Shown in pieces: positions 41,612 through 49,904 of a stretch of 64,000 bases of DNA. Source of the stretch: Roseococcus pinisoli. Lineage in GTDB: Bacteria; Pseudomonadota; Alphaproteobacteria; Acetobacterales; Acetobacteraceae. A program made the translations under genes and the position numbers. Positions within the stretch are counted from its first letter, which is position 1; each line of letters starts with the position of its first letter. The notes beneath the pieces are model-generated. The model saw nothing but the letters and a program-made list of their open reading frames with translations, had not been told where the DNA came from and did not search any database. The stretch lies in contig NZ_JAHCDA010000001.1 in the NCBI RefSeq assembly GCF_018413645.1, forward strand, positions 868,001 to 932,000. The letters are read 5' to 3'.

Positions 41612-42622
41612 ATGAGCGAAGCCAGCCTGATCCTGAACCGCGAAGGCGCCGCCGGCACTCTCCTGATGAACCGGCCCAAGGCCCTGAACGCGCTGGATAT
41701 CGGCATGATCCGGGACTTCGCCAGGGCCATCGCCGAGTGGAAGGACGACGCCTCGGTCAAGCTGGTCATCCTCGAGGGCGCGGGTGGCCGGGCCTTCTGC
41801 GCCGGCGGCGACGTGCGCGCCGTCCGCGAGGCGGCCATCGCCGGCGACCGCGCGCCGGTCGCCGCCTTCTTCACCGAGGAATATGCGGTGAACGAGGGCA
41901 TCGCCCTCTTCCCCAAGCCCTGGGTCTCGCTGATCGACGGCGTCTGCATGGGTGGCGGCATCGGCCTCGCCATCCATAACGGCCCGCGCGTGGTGAGCGA
42001 GCACGCGCTGCTCGCCATGCCGGAGACCGCCATCGCGCTCTTCCCCGATGTCGGCACCAGCTACATCCTGCCGCGCCTGCCCAACTCGGTCGGCACCTGG
42101 CTCGCGCTGACCGGCGCGCGGCTGAGCGGCGCCGATGCGGTGCATGCCGGCCTCGCCACCCATTTCGTCCCGCGCGAGAAGATGGCCGCGCTGCGCGCCG
42201 CCCTGGTCGAGACCGGCGACGCCAAGGTCGTCGACCAGTTCGCCGAGCCGGCGCCGGAGCCCAGCTTCGCCCCGCACATGGAAGCCATCGGCCGCTGCTT
42301 CTCGATGGACAGCATGCTCGGCATCATCGATGCGCTGGAGGCTGAGGACACCGAGTGGTCCGCCGCCCAGATCAAGACCCTGCGCCGCATGTCGCCGACC
42401 AGCCTCAGCGTCTCGCTGGAGCTGCTGCGCCGCGGCGCCAAGCTGGACCTGCGCGGCTGCCTCGACGAGGAGCTGAAGCTGACGCGCAGCGTGGTGCACG
42501 ACCATCCCGACTTCCGCGAGGGCGTGCGCAGCGTGCTCGTGGACAAGGACGGCAAGCCCGAATGGTCCCCGAAGACGCTGGAAGAGGTCCAGCCGGAGCA
42601 GATCCTCAGCCTCTTCCGCTGA
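41612..42622 (+). CDS. 3-hydroxyisobutyryl-CoA hydrolase-like enoyl-CoA hydratase/isomerase family protein
   Basis: A 336-residue crotonase-fold enzyme. Length and C-terminal motifs fit 3-hydroxyisobutyryl-CoA hydrolase of valine breakdown: LMNRPKALNALDIGMIRD at the start, GRAFCAGGDVRAV (oxyanion hole, about 59-71), GVCMGGGIGLAIHN (about 111-124), MPETAIALFPDVGTSYILPRL with the catalytic Glu region, and SPTSLSVSLELLRRG followed by DFREGVRSVLVDKDGKPEW. Short crotonases lack this last part. ATG 41612 follows CCGAGGACCCAAG. A strong hairpin closes the transcript. Confidence 0.9.
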   Translation: MSEASLILNREGAAGTLLMNRPKALNALDIGMIRDFARAIAEWKDDASVKLVILEGAGGRAFCAGGDVRAVREAAIAGDRAPVAAFFTEEYAVNEGIALFPKPWVSLIDGVCMGGGIGLAIHNGPRVVSEHALLAMPETAIALFPDVGTSYILPRLPNSVGTWLALTGARLSGADAVHAGLATHFVPREKMAALRAALVETGDAKVVDQFAEPAPEPSFAPHMEAIGRCFSMDSMLGIIDALEAEDTEWSAAQIKTLRRMSPTSLSVSLELLRRGAKLDLRGCLDEELKLTRSVVHDHPDFREGVRSVLVDKDGKPEWSPKTLEEVQPEQILSLFR

Positions 42623-42630
42623 ACGGAAAC

Positions 42631-42651
42631 GAGGGGGGCAGCGCCCCCCTC
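42631..42651. terminator. Bidirectional terminator overlapping a stop codon
   Basis: GAGGGGGGC-AGC-GCCCCCCTC, perfect 9-bp stem between convergent genes. Its right arm includes the first two bases (42650-42651) of the stop codon of the amylo-alpha-glucosidase gene, so the minus-strand transcript starts folding as the ribosome leaves. Confidence 0.75.
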
Positions 42652-44866
42652 AGCTCGTCGCCATCACGCGGATCGGCCCCCGCCGGTCCGTCACGTCGAC
42701 CAACACCTGCGTGCCGGAGCGCCGCAGATTGACGTCGACCGACCGGCCGTCGATGGCGAGGTTGCGCAGCGTCACCTCATCCAGGAAATCCGGCAAGGCG
42801 GGTTCCTCGAAAGTGATGCGCGACTGCTCGGGGTCGAAGCCGAGGCCGAGGCAAGCCTGCATCATCAACAGGGGCGCCCCCGCCGCCCAGGCCTGCGGCG
42901 CACAGGCCACGGGATAGAAGGTCGGCCCCTGGGTGCGCTGCCGCGGAAAGCCGCAGAAGAGCTCGGGCAGCCGGCGCAGGTCGATATAGGTCGAGGCGCC
43001 GAACATGCCCTCGAAGATCCTCACCGCCTCGCGCTTGAAGCCGTAGCGCGCGAAGCCCGCCGCGATCAGTGCATTGTCGTGCGGCCAGACCGAGCCGTTG
43101 TGGTAGCTCATCGGATTGTAGCGCGCTTCCGTCGCCGCCACCGTCCGCACGCCCCAACCGCAGAAGAAGCAGGGCGACATCAGCGTGTCGACCACGGACT
43201 TCGCGCGCTCCGGCAGGGCGAGGCCGGTGAGCAGGACGTGCCCGGCATTGGAGGTCAGCACGCGGCACGGCTTCTTCTGCCCGTCCAGTGCGATGACGTA
43301 GGTGCCCAGCGCCTTGTCGAAGAAATGCGCGTCGAAGGATTTGCGCAACTTCGCCGCCAAGCCCTCGTACTCCGCAGCGAGATCAGCGAAGCCCAGCCGA
43401 TGCGCGATCTCGGCGGCCGACTGCCAGGCGCCGTAGACATAGGCCTGCACCTCTGCCAGCGCGATAGGCCCCTTCGCGAGCGTGCCATCCGCGTGGAAGA
43501 CGGAATCGTGGCTGTCCTTCCAGCCCTGGTTGATCAGGCCGTCATCCGTCTGGCGCCCGTATTCGACGAAGCCGTCGCCGTCGCGGTCGCCGTAGTCGCT
43601 GATCCAGGACAGGGCGGCCTGCAGGTTCGGCCAGATCCGCCGTACCGTCACCAGATCGGCCGTGCGCCGCAGATAGGCGCCGGCCAGCATGACGAAGAGC
43701 GGCGTGGAATCGACGCTGCCGTAGTAACGGCGGAAGGGCACCTCGCCGAGCTGGGCCATCTCGCCGTGCCGCACCTCGTGCAGGATCTTCCCCGGCTCCG
43801 CGTCCGCGGCCGGATCGACCGCCGTGGCCTGGTTCGCCGCCAAATGCCCCAGCACGCCGCGGGCGATGGCCGGGTCCATCCACAGCGTTTCCAGCGCCGT
43901 GATGATCGCATCGCGGCCGAAGACGGCGCTGAACCAGGGAATGCCGGCATAGGGGTAGGGCCCCTCCGGCGTCTCGGTCATGAGCATGTAGAGGTCCGCG
44001 ACGGAGCGGCGCGCCGCCTCGTTGAAGATCTCGTTGGAGCTGACGATCGATGCAGCGCGCGAGGAAGCGTTGCGCAGCGCGCGCCGCGCGTCGCGCAGGC
44101 CGGTGAAGAAAGCGCGCCGGGGCGGCAGGTTGCGCAGCCCTTCCGAGCCGCAATCCACTTCCAGGAAAAGCGCCTGGGTCGCGCGCGGCGCCAGCTCGAT
44201 CTCGAAGACGGCGCGGTTTCCCGTGAGGCGCGTGGGCAGGGGATCGAAGGCGAGCAGCGTCGTTCGCCGCTCCTTGTCGAGGCCGGTGTAGCTCAGCGTG
44301 ACGTGGTTGCCGCTGACCTCAGGCGCGTGCATCTCGCCGCGCTTCTCCCGCGCCGTGCCCCGTACCTCGAAGAGGTCGGCGAAGTCCGCCTCGAAGGCGA
44401 GCTCGACCGAGACCTTGCGCGTCTCCTCGTCGTAGTTGCGCAGTACCAGCCGCTCGAAGCTCGTCGCGTTCCAGAGAAAGCGGGAGCGCCGCAGATGAAC
44501 GAGGTCATGGCCCAGCACCATCGCCCCATTGGCATCGAAGAGATCGGGATTGGTGAGGTCGCAGGTGAGGGTGGCGTTGTCCTCCCGCAGCGTGGAGCTC
44601 AGCAACATGGGCCGCGCGCCGTCGAGCGTGAGGTAGAGGTGGGACAGGTGCCGCGTGTCGCGGTGATAGACGCCCTCCGGGCTACCGGGCCCGGCATGCG
44701 CATCGCCATTGTGGTCGAAGAGCGCGAAGGTGTCGTCATGCTTCAGGATCCGCGGGCGCCGCTCCTGCAGGGAAGCGGCGGCGGGGACGAAGAACTGCGC
44801 GACCGGCGAGGCATTGGCGGGAGGGCCGCCCTGCGCGACGGTCTCGCCGCTGCCTTTTTCGTTCAC
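42650..44866 (-). CDS. Amylo-alpha-1,6-glucosidase / glycogen-debranching-type enzyme
   Basis: A 738-residue protein with an N-terminal bacterial debranching domain (about residues 40-230: FALFDHNGDAHAGPGSPEGVYHRDTRHLSHL) and a C-terminal (alpha/alpha)6 barrel of the GH133/GH15-like type (from about 270). Barrel motifs: YPYAGIPWFSAVFGRDA near 302, DPAADAEPGKILHEVRHGEM, DGLINQGWKDSHDSVFHADG, and YHNGSVWPHDNALIAAGF with the catalytic acids. Such enzymes remove alpha-1,6 branches in glycogen or act on trehalose/sucrose-type stress sugars. Start is GTG 44866; the GT4 gene ends eight bases upstream, so they form one operon. Confidence 0.88.
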   Translation of the reverse strand: MNEKGSGETVAQGGPPANASPVAQFFVPAAASLQERRPRILKHDDTFALFDHNGDAHAGPGSPEGVYHRDTRHLSHLYLTLDGARPMLLSSTLREDNATLTCDLTNPDLFDANGAMVLGHDLVHLRRSRFLWNATSFERLVLRNYDEETRKVSVELAFEADFADLFEVRGTAREKRGEMHAPEVSGNHVTLSYTGLDKERRTTLLAFDPLPTRLTGNRAVFEIELAPRATQALFLEVDCGSEGLRNLPPRRAFFTGLRDARRALRNASSRAASIVSSNEIFNEAARRSVADLYMLMTETPEGPYPYAGIPWFSAVFGRDAIITALETLWMDPAIARGVLGHLAANQATAVDPAADAEPGKILHEVRHGEMAQLGEVPFRRYYGSVDSTPLFVMLAGAYLRRTADLVTVRRIWPNLQAALSWISDYGDRDGDGFVEYGRQTDDGLINQGWKDSHDSVFHADGTLAKGPIALAEVQAYVYGAWQSAAEIAHRLGFADLAAEYEGLAAKLRKSFDAHFFDKALGTYVIALDGQKKPCRVLTSNAGHVLLTGLALPERAKSVVDTLMSPCFFCGWGVRTVAATEARYNPMSYHNGSVWPHDNALIAAGFARYGFKREAVRIFEGMFGASTYIDLRRLPELFCGFPRQRTQGPTFYPVACAPQAWAAGAPLLMMQACLGLGFDPEQSRITFEEPALPDFLDEVTLRNLAIDGRSVDVNLRRSGTQVLVDVTDRRGPIRVMATS

Positions 44867-44874
44867 GGGGCCGC

Positions 44875-45969
44875 TCAGGCGACGACCTGCAGGTCGAGAT
44901 CGTCGCCCCTCAGGCGCCGGAGCCGTGCCGCGTTGCGCCGGGCACCCGCGAGATCGCGGTAGATGCGCACGTAGTCAGACGCCATGCGCGAGGCCGAGAA
45001 GCGCTCCTCGAAGCAGGCCCGGACCTGGGAACGGCTTATATGGTCGAGCTGCCCGACCGCCTCCACCGCCTCGTCCATGCCGTTCACGATGAAGCCCGAC
45101 ATGCCGTGGTCGATGACCTCGGGCACGGAGCCGCAGTTGAAGGCGATGACCGGCGTGCCGCAGGACATGGCCTCGATCATCACGAGGCCGAAGGGCTCTG
45201 GCCAGTCGATGGGAAAGACCAGCGCGCGCGCATTGCCGAGGAACTCAGCCTTCTGCTGCTCGTTGATCTCGCCGATGTAATGGACGTTGTCATGCGCGGC
45301 GATGAGCGGCGCGATCGTCTCGTCCCAATAGGCCTGGTCCACCCGGTCCACCTTGGCCGCGATGCGCAACTCCTGCCCCGATCGCGCGGCGATCTCGATG
45401 GCGCGATCCGGCCGCTTCTCGGGTGAGATACGGCCCAGGAAGGCGAGGTAGCCGCCCGCCCCGCGCGCCTTGTAGGGCAGCAGGTCGGCCGGCAGCCCGT
45501 GATAGACGGTGCCAGCCCAGTTCACCGGCGGCATCGGACGGCGCTGGTCGTCCGAGATGGAGACCAGCGGCACCTCGGAGAAGGTGCGGAAGAAGGGCTG
45601 CAGGTCCGGCATGTCGAGGCGACCGTGCAGCGTGGTCAGGGTGCGGTCCGCGAAGTCGCGGATCAGCGGGTAGTGGAAGATGTCCGTGTGGAAGTGCAGC
45701 ACGTCGAAATCGTCGAAGCGCTTCCGCACCTCCTCCAGCATGAGGACGTGGTAGGGAATGAAGTCCTTGACCGCCGGGTTCAGCCGCAGCGCCATCTCCG
45801 TGCAGGGCACGAGCGTCGCATTCGTCCTGGAATCACCGCTCGCGAAGAGCGTCACCTCATGTCCCTGCCGGACGAGCTCGTCGGTCAGGTAGGCGACGAT
45901 CCGTTCGGTACCGCCGTAGAACTTGGGGGGGCATGCCTCGGCGAGCGGGGCGATCTGGGCGATCTTCAT
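44875..45969 (-). CDS. GT4-family glycosyltransferase
   Basis: A 364-residue GT-B fold, family 4 retaining glycosyltransferase. N-terminus KIAQIAPLAEACPPKFYGGTE shows the donor/acceptor Gly-rich loop; GRISPEKRPDRAIEIAAR (about residues 178-195) opens the C-terminal nucleotide-sugar domain; EPFGLVMIEAMSCGTPVI contains the E-x7-E motif. No signal or membrane helix. It is upstream of the debranching enzyme with an eight-base gap. This gene pair occurs in many proteobacteria and likely makes or trims an alpha-glucan or glycosylated stress compound; the product is unknown. Confidence 0.88.
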   Translation of the reverse strand: MKIAQIAPLAEACPPKFYGGTERIVAYLTDELVRQGHEVTLFASGDSRTNATLVPCTEMALRLNPAVKDFIPYHVLMLEEVRKRFDDFDVLHFHTDIFHYPLIRDFADRTLTTLHGRLDMPDLQPFFRTFSEVPLVSISDDQRRPMPPVNWAGTVYHGLPADLLPYKARGAGGYLAFLGRISPEKRPDRAIEIAARSGQELRIAAKVDRVDQAYWDETIAPLIAAHDNVHYIGEINEQQKAEFLGNARALVFPIDWPEPFGLVMIEAMSCGTPVIAFNCGSVPEVIDHGMSGFIVNGMDEAVEAVGQLDHISRSQVRACFEERFSASRMASDYVRIYRDLAGARRNAARLRRLRGDDLDLQVVA

Positions 45970-46086
45970 GGACGTCTCCGAGGGAGGGGGAGCCCCTCAC
46001 CGGGTAGAACGCGCCGGCGACCCATTCAGCGGCATGCGATTTTCCGAAACTCGGGGATATCCGCGACCCGCAGCGCCGCGCCGCCT

Positions 46087-46998
46087 TCATCTGAGGGCGC
46101 CGACCAGCACCAGCACCACGCCGGAAACCAGGGTCAGCGCACCCAGCACGTCCTTCGTCTTCAGGCGCTCGCCGAGGAAGAAGCGGCTGAACAGCAAGGT
46201 GAAGATGATCTCCGACTGGCCCACCGCGCGCACCATCGCGACCGGCGCCAGCGAGAAGCCCACGAACCAGCAGCTGGAGCCGAAGGCCGACAGCGCGCCG
46301 ACCTGCATCGAGTTCCGCCAGGTGCGGAAGACGGCCAGCAGCTGCTTCGGCTCGCGGAGCAGGAGCCAGCCGCCCTGCAGCAGCGTCTGGATGACGTTGG
46401 TAACCACGACCGAGAAGAGCGCCTTCAGGATCGCATCCTCGCCCGGCAGGGTCATGTTCGCCTTGCGGATGAAGATCGAGGTCAGCGCGAAGCAGAAGCC
46501 CGCGCCGATGCCGCAGAGCGCCGCCGGCTGCGTCGTGGCCCGCAGGATATCCGCCCCCTTCAGGCCGCGCCCCGCCAGGCTCAGATACATCACGCCCGAG
46601 AGGCTGACCGCGATGCCGAGCCAGGAGAGGGCGGGAAGCACCTCGCCCAGCAGGATGACGGCGATGACCGCGGCCTGGACCGCCTCCGTCTTCGAATAGG
46701 CCGTGCCCACGGCGAAGCCGCGCGGACCGAAGGAGGAGATCAGCAGGTTGGTGCCGAAGATCTGCCCGATGCCGGCCAGGGCGCAGAGGCCGATGAAGCC
46801 GAGGTTCACCGGCCCGAAGCTTCCCCCCATGATCAGCCAGTAGGTCAGCAGGATCATGAGGCCGAAGGGCACGCCGTAGAGGTAGCGTACGACCGCCGCC
46901 CCATTGAGGGAAAGCTGGCCGCGAAGGCGCTGCTGGAGGGCGGTGCGCCAGCACTGGAACAGCGCGGCGGAGAGGGTGATGAAGACCCAGAGCGGCAA
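46087..46998 (-). CDS. EamA-family drug/metabolite transporter
   Basis: A 303-residue membrane protein with about ten helices in two EamA repeats. Motifs: LSAALFQCWRTALQQRLRG in the first half, AYSKTEAVQAAVIAVILLGE around residue 100 as the end of repeat 1, and RAVGQSEIIFTLLFSRFFLGERL in repeat 2, where the conserved Glu-Arg lies. The start is TTG 46998, preceded by AAGGGGTTCC; no ATG is suitably placed. Direction of transport and substrate unknown. Downstream on the same strand comes the GT4 gene, separated by 117 bases. Confidence 0.85.
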   Translation of the reverse strand: MPLWVFITLSAALFQCWRTALQQRLRGQLSLNGAAVVRYLYGVPFGLMILLTYWLIMGGSFGPVNLGFIGLCALAGIGQIFGTNLLISSFGPRGFAVGTAYSKTEAVQAAVIAVILLGEVLPALSWLGIAVSLSGVMYLSLAGRGLKGADILRATTQPAALCGIGAGFCFALTSIFIRKANMTLPGEDAILKALFSVVVTNVIQTLLQGGWLLLREPKQLLAVFRTWRNSMQVGALSAFGSSCWFVGFSLAPVAMVRAVGQSEIIFTLLFSRFFLGERLKTKDVLGALTLVSGVVLVLVGALR

Positions 46999-47094
46999 GT
47001 GCGGAACCCCTTGATGGCCGCAGCTTAGCCAAGCTTCCCCGCGCCGCCAGCGGGGCGGGCCGTCAGGCGCGCGCCCTGTGGCGGGCTCGGCGCC

Positions 47095-47649
47095 TCAGTG
47101 CCGCCAGGCGAGCTCCCGCGGCGGGCCGATGGTCGGGTCGGCCTCGAGGATCTCGCCATTCGTCACCGACTTGCCGGTGAAGGCAAGGATGAAGCCCCAA
47201 TGCGAGACGACCAGCGTGTGCGCCCAGTCGTCCAGCGCCGCCATCTCGGCCCGGAACAGGGCCGCGCGCTCCATGATCTGCTCCTGCGGCTCCTCGATGG
47301 CGGGCCACCACACCTCGTCGAGGGCGTGGAAGGCCACGTCCGGCCAGTCGGCGCGGAGCTGGCTGATGGGCGAGCCGACGTCGCAGACGAAGGCGTAGCG
47401 CTCGCGCACCGTCGGCGTCACCGTGAGCGGCAGGCCCAGCCGGCGGCCGATCGGCGTCGCGGTTTCGAGCGCGCGGGTGTAGGGAGAGACGATGATCCGG
47501 CGGATATCGCGCCCGGCCAGCACCTCGGCGGCCTGCGCCGCCTGCTCATGGCCCAGCGGCGTCAGCCGGGGATCGACGATTCCGGGGTCGACCCGGGTCG
47601 CCGAAAAGTGGAGGTTGAACTCGCTCTGTCCGTGGCGCAGGAAGATCAT
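47095..47649 (-). CDS. Histidine phosphatase family protein
   Basis: A 184-residue phosphoglycerate-mutase-like histidine phosphatase. The catalytic RHG is at residues 5-7 (MIFLRHGQSEFN); ARALETATPIG-like SPYTRALETA gives the second Arg near residue 60; VVSHWGFILAF near residue 148 carries the second active-site His. Acidic donor in the middle (DVGSPISQLRADW). Family members dephosphorylate small metabolites or nucleotides; the substrate is unknown. Divergent from the Tim44-like gene. Not clearly linked to the EamA gene downstream. Confidence 0.88.
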   Translation of the reverse strand: MIFLRHGQSEFNLHFSATRVDPGIVDPRLTPLGHEQAAQAAEVLAGRDIRRIIVSPYTRALETATPIGRRLGLPLTVTPTVRERYAFVCDVGSPISQLRADWPDVAFHALDEVWWPAIEEPQEQIMERAALFRAEMAALDDWAHTLVVSHWGFILAFTGKSVTNGEILEADPTIGPPRELAWRH

Positions 47650-47757
47650 GCTCCGAGGCGTAGCCGGTGATCCGGGGAGTGGGCAAGCGGGTCTTTACCC
47701 AACGAGACATTGCAGCGGGGCCATGCACCGCCTAAGTAGAGAAGCCTGGAGGTGTTG

Positions 47758-48426
47758 ATGCAGGGCGGTTTTCCCATCGATCTGATCTTGTTCGCGATGG
47801 TCGCGGCCTTCCTGGTCCTGCGCTTGCGCAGCGTGCTGGGCAAGCGCCAGGGCTATGAGCGTCCGCCGGCCGCGCCTGGCGTGCCGGAGGCTCGTTCCAC
47901 CCGCGTCGAGAACGTGAACGACGATATCGTGCCGCTGCCGCGGACGGATGGCGCACGCCGCGTCGTGCCGCCCACGTCGAGCGCCGCGGGCCAGAACCTG
48001 TCACGCATCGCCGCGGCCGATCCCGCCTTCAACGCCGAGGCCTTCCTGGACGGCGCCGAGGGTGCCTTCCGCATGGTCGTCTCGGCCTTCGCCCAGGGCG
48101 ACCGCCAGACCCTGCGCAGCCTGCTCTCCGACGACACCTATGCCGGCTTCGAGCAGGCAGTGACGGCCCGCGAGAATGCGGGCGAGCAGCAGCGCACCGA
48201 GATCCGCGCCATGCAGGAGATCGGCGTCGAGGACGCGGCGCTGAACGGCAATGTCGCCGAGGTGACGGTGCGCTTCGTCTCCGACCAGGTGAACATCACC
48301 ACGCGCAACCAGGAGATCGTCGCCGGCGCCGATGCGGTGACCGAGGTGGTCGATATCTGGACCTTCCAGCGCGACGTGTCCCAGAAGGACCCGACCTGGC
48401 GCCTGACCGCGACGCGGAGCGCCTAG
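47758..48426 (+). CDS. Tim44-domain membrane protein (TimA-like)
   Basis: A 222-residue protein with one N-terminal membrane helix (residues 5-22, FPIDLILFAMVAAFLVLRL) and a Tim44/TIM44-like domain from about 80 to the end. The linker has low complexity with Pro/Arg. Motifs: FLDGAEGAFRMVVSAFAQGDRQTLRSLL and EVVDIWTFQRDVSQKDPTWRL at the C-terminus. Alphaproteobacterial relatives (TimA in Caulobacter) are bacterial homologues of the mitochondrial Tim44 with a possible role near the Sec machinery or inner-membrane protein handling. ATG 47758 follows GGAGG. The TAG stop sits at the centre of a perfect palindrome. Confidence 0.88.
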   Translation: MQGGFPIDLILFAMVAAFLVLRLRSVLGKRQGYERPPAAPGVPEARSTRVENVNDDIVPLPRTDGARRVVPPTSSAAGQNLSRIAAADPAFNAEAFLDGAEGAFRMVVSAFAQGDRQTLRSLLSDDTYAGFEQAVTARENAGEQQRTEIRAMQEIGVEDAALNGNVAEVTVRFVSDQVNITTRNQEIVAGADAVTEVVDIWTFQRDVSQKDPTWRLTATRSA

Positions 48427-48434
48427 GCGCTCCG
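48415..48434. terminator. Perfect palindrome containing the Tim44-gene stop codon
   Basis: CGGAGCG, loop CCTAGG, CGCTCCG: exact dyad symmetry over 20 bases, with the TAG stop codon of the Tim44 gene in the loop. It sits between convergent genes (next stop at 48447), fitting a compact terminator for both strands. Confidence 0.55.
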
Positions 48435-48446
48435 TCTCCGCCGGGA

Positions 48447-48936
48447 TCATTCCTCTCCCGCGCGATGCTCCGTCAGATGGGCGGAGAGCTTCTCGATGAT
48501 CGCCAGCATCTTCACGATCTCCTGCTCGCGGAGCGAATCAAGCTTCGCGTGCAGCGCCTCGATCTCGAGCTCGGCCTTCACGTTCACCTTGTAGTCGAAC
48601 TCGGCGTTCCGGCGGTCGATCTCCGATTGCCGGTTCTGGCTCATCATGATCGATGGGCGCGGTGTAGGCCGCCTGGAAGGACAGGGCGAGGTTCAGCAGG
48701 ATGAACGGGTAGGGATCCCATCGCAGGACGTATCCCGTGACGTTCAGCACGATCCAGACCACCAACAGACCGCTCTGGATGATGATGAAGCGCCAGGAAC
48801 CAACGGTTGCCGCCACCCAGTCGGCGACGCGCTGGCCGGTGCTGGAGCCGGGCGGGCGCAGGCTGCGGGCCGGCCGCTGGGCGCGCAGCGCCAGGAGCTC
48901 CGCCCTGTCCTCGGCGGTGAAATGGGAGTGGGGCAT
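48447..48936 (-). pseudogene. DUF1003 membrane protein gene, broken by a one-base insertion
   Basis: The first part (start ATG 48936) encodes a normal DUF1003 start: TAEDRAELLALRAQRP, then VADWVAATVGSWRFIIIQSG and WDPYPFILLNLALSFQAAY, two membrane helices. After AAYTAPI the frame goes wrong; the family's IMMSQNRQ continuation, followed by EFDYKVNVKAELEIEALH and a coiled tail to stop 48447, lies in the next frame. Removing one base at about 48651 (the C in ATGATCGATGGG) restores a 162-residue protein. The total is 490 bases, three times 163 plus one. Either a real frameshift or a sequencing error; the sharp in-frame match on both sides favours one recent event. DUF1003 proteins have no settled function. 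Confidence 0.85.
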
Positions 48937-48985
48937 CGGCGGGAACCGTCGGCTGTTTCCCGCAGGATATGGGCTTCGGCGCCCG

Positions 48986-49010
48986 CCGGCGCAGGAAGAA
49001 CCTGCGCCGG
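48986..49010. terminator. Terminator hairpin downstream of tyrA
   Basis: CCGGCGCAGG, loop AAGAA, CCTGCGCCGG: a perfect 10-bp stem three bases beyond the tyrA stop on the minus strand, ending the chorismate mutase-hisC-tyrA transcript. Confidence 0.75.
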
Positions 49011-49013
49011 GCC

Positions 49014-49904
49014 TCAGGCCTGCTTGTGCTCGATCAGTTCCTTGCGGATCTTCCGGCCGCGCTCGATGCGGTCGACGATGAAGTCCTCCTGGCCCCAGCG
49101 GATGGCGCGACCGAAAGCCTGCGCGTCCTCGGTGAAGCGAGCCAGCATCTCCAGCACCGCCGGGCGGTTGTTCAGGAAGACGTCGCGCCACATGGCCACG
49201 TCGCTGCCGGCGATGCGCGTGAAGTCGCGGAAGCCGGAGGCGGCGAATTTCAGCACGCTCTCGCGCGTCTCTTCCGAGAGGTCGTCGGCCGTGCCGCAGA
49301 TGGTGAAGGCGATGAGGTGCGGCAGGTGCGAGACGATGGCCACGACCTTGTCATGCGTCGCCGCGTCCATGCATTCGATCATGGCGCCGCAGCGGTGCCA
49401 CATCTCGCGCAGCGTGGCGATGGCGGCCGGGTCGGTGCCCTCGGGCGGTGTCAGGATGGTGTAGCGGCCCTCGAAGAGGGCGGAAAAGCCGGAATCCGGG
49501 CCGGAGAACTCGGTGCCGGCCATGGGATGGGCGGGGACGAGGTGCACGCCCTCGGGCAGCAGCGGCTGCAGGTCGCGCAGGACGGAGCCCTTGGTGGAGC
49601 CCACGTCGCTGAGAATGGCGCCCGGCTTCAGGTGCGGCGCGATCTGCGCCATCACCCCGGCATAGGCGCCGACGGGCACGCAGAGGATCACGCAGTCGGC
49701 ACCCTCGACGGCCTGGGCCGGATCTTCCTCCACGCGGTCCGCGAAGCCGAGCTCACGCACGCGGGCCAGGGTGCTGGCGCTGCGGGCGCTGACCACGACC
49801 TCGCGGGCGATGGCGCCCGTCTCCCGCGCGCGGCGGGCGATGGAACCGCCGATGAGGCCCGCGCCGATCAGGCAGAGCCGGTCGAAGAGGGGTTCAGCCC
49901 CCAT
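49014..49904 (-). CDS. tyrA: Prephenate/arogenate dehydrogenase (TyrA)
   Basis: A 296-residue NAD-dependent dehydrogenase for tyrosine synthesis. NAD motif [19 protein letters not shown] (residues 10-28); the [22 protein letters not shown] segment holds the catalytic His region (about 130-155); [19 protein letters not shown] contains the substrate-binding His/Ser cluster; [22 protein letters not shown] near 225-245 completes the TyrA pattern. Single domain without ACT. It overlaps hisC by 11 bases and ends the operon chorismate mutase-hisC-tyrA. A hairpin follows. Confidence 0.93.
   Translation of the reverse strand: MGAEPLFDRLCLIGAGLIGGSIARRARETGAIAREVVVSARSASTLARVRELGFADRVEEDPAQAVEGADCVILCVPVGAYAGVMAQIAPHLKPGAILSDVGSTKGSVLRDLQPLLPEGVHLVPAHPMAGTEFSGPDSGFSALFEGRYTILTPPEGTDPAAIATLREMWHRCGAMIECMDAATHDKVVAIVSHLPHLIAFTICGTADDLSEETRESVLKFAASGFRDFTRIAGSDVAMWRDVFLNNRPAVLEMLARFTEDAQAFGRAIRWGQEDFIVDRIERGRKIRKELIEHKQA

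Noticed and set aside
43079-44962. A 627-residue open frame opposite the debranching enzyme
   Set aside because: Same GC artefact; no domain, start signal or composition typical of real protein, while the other strand has a full family match.
47710-47738. TTGCAG-N17-TAAGTA promoter before the Tim44 gene
   Set aside because: The -10 matches the consensus poorly (two of six), so it is not above chance in a region this size.
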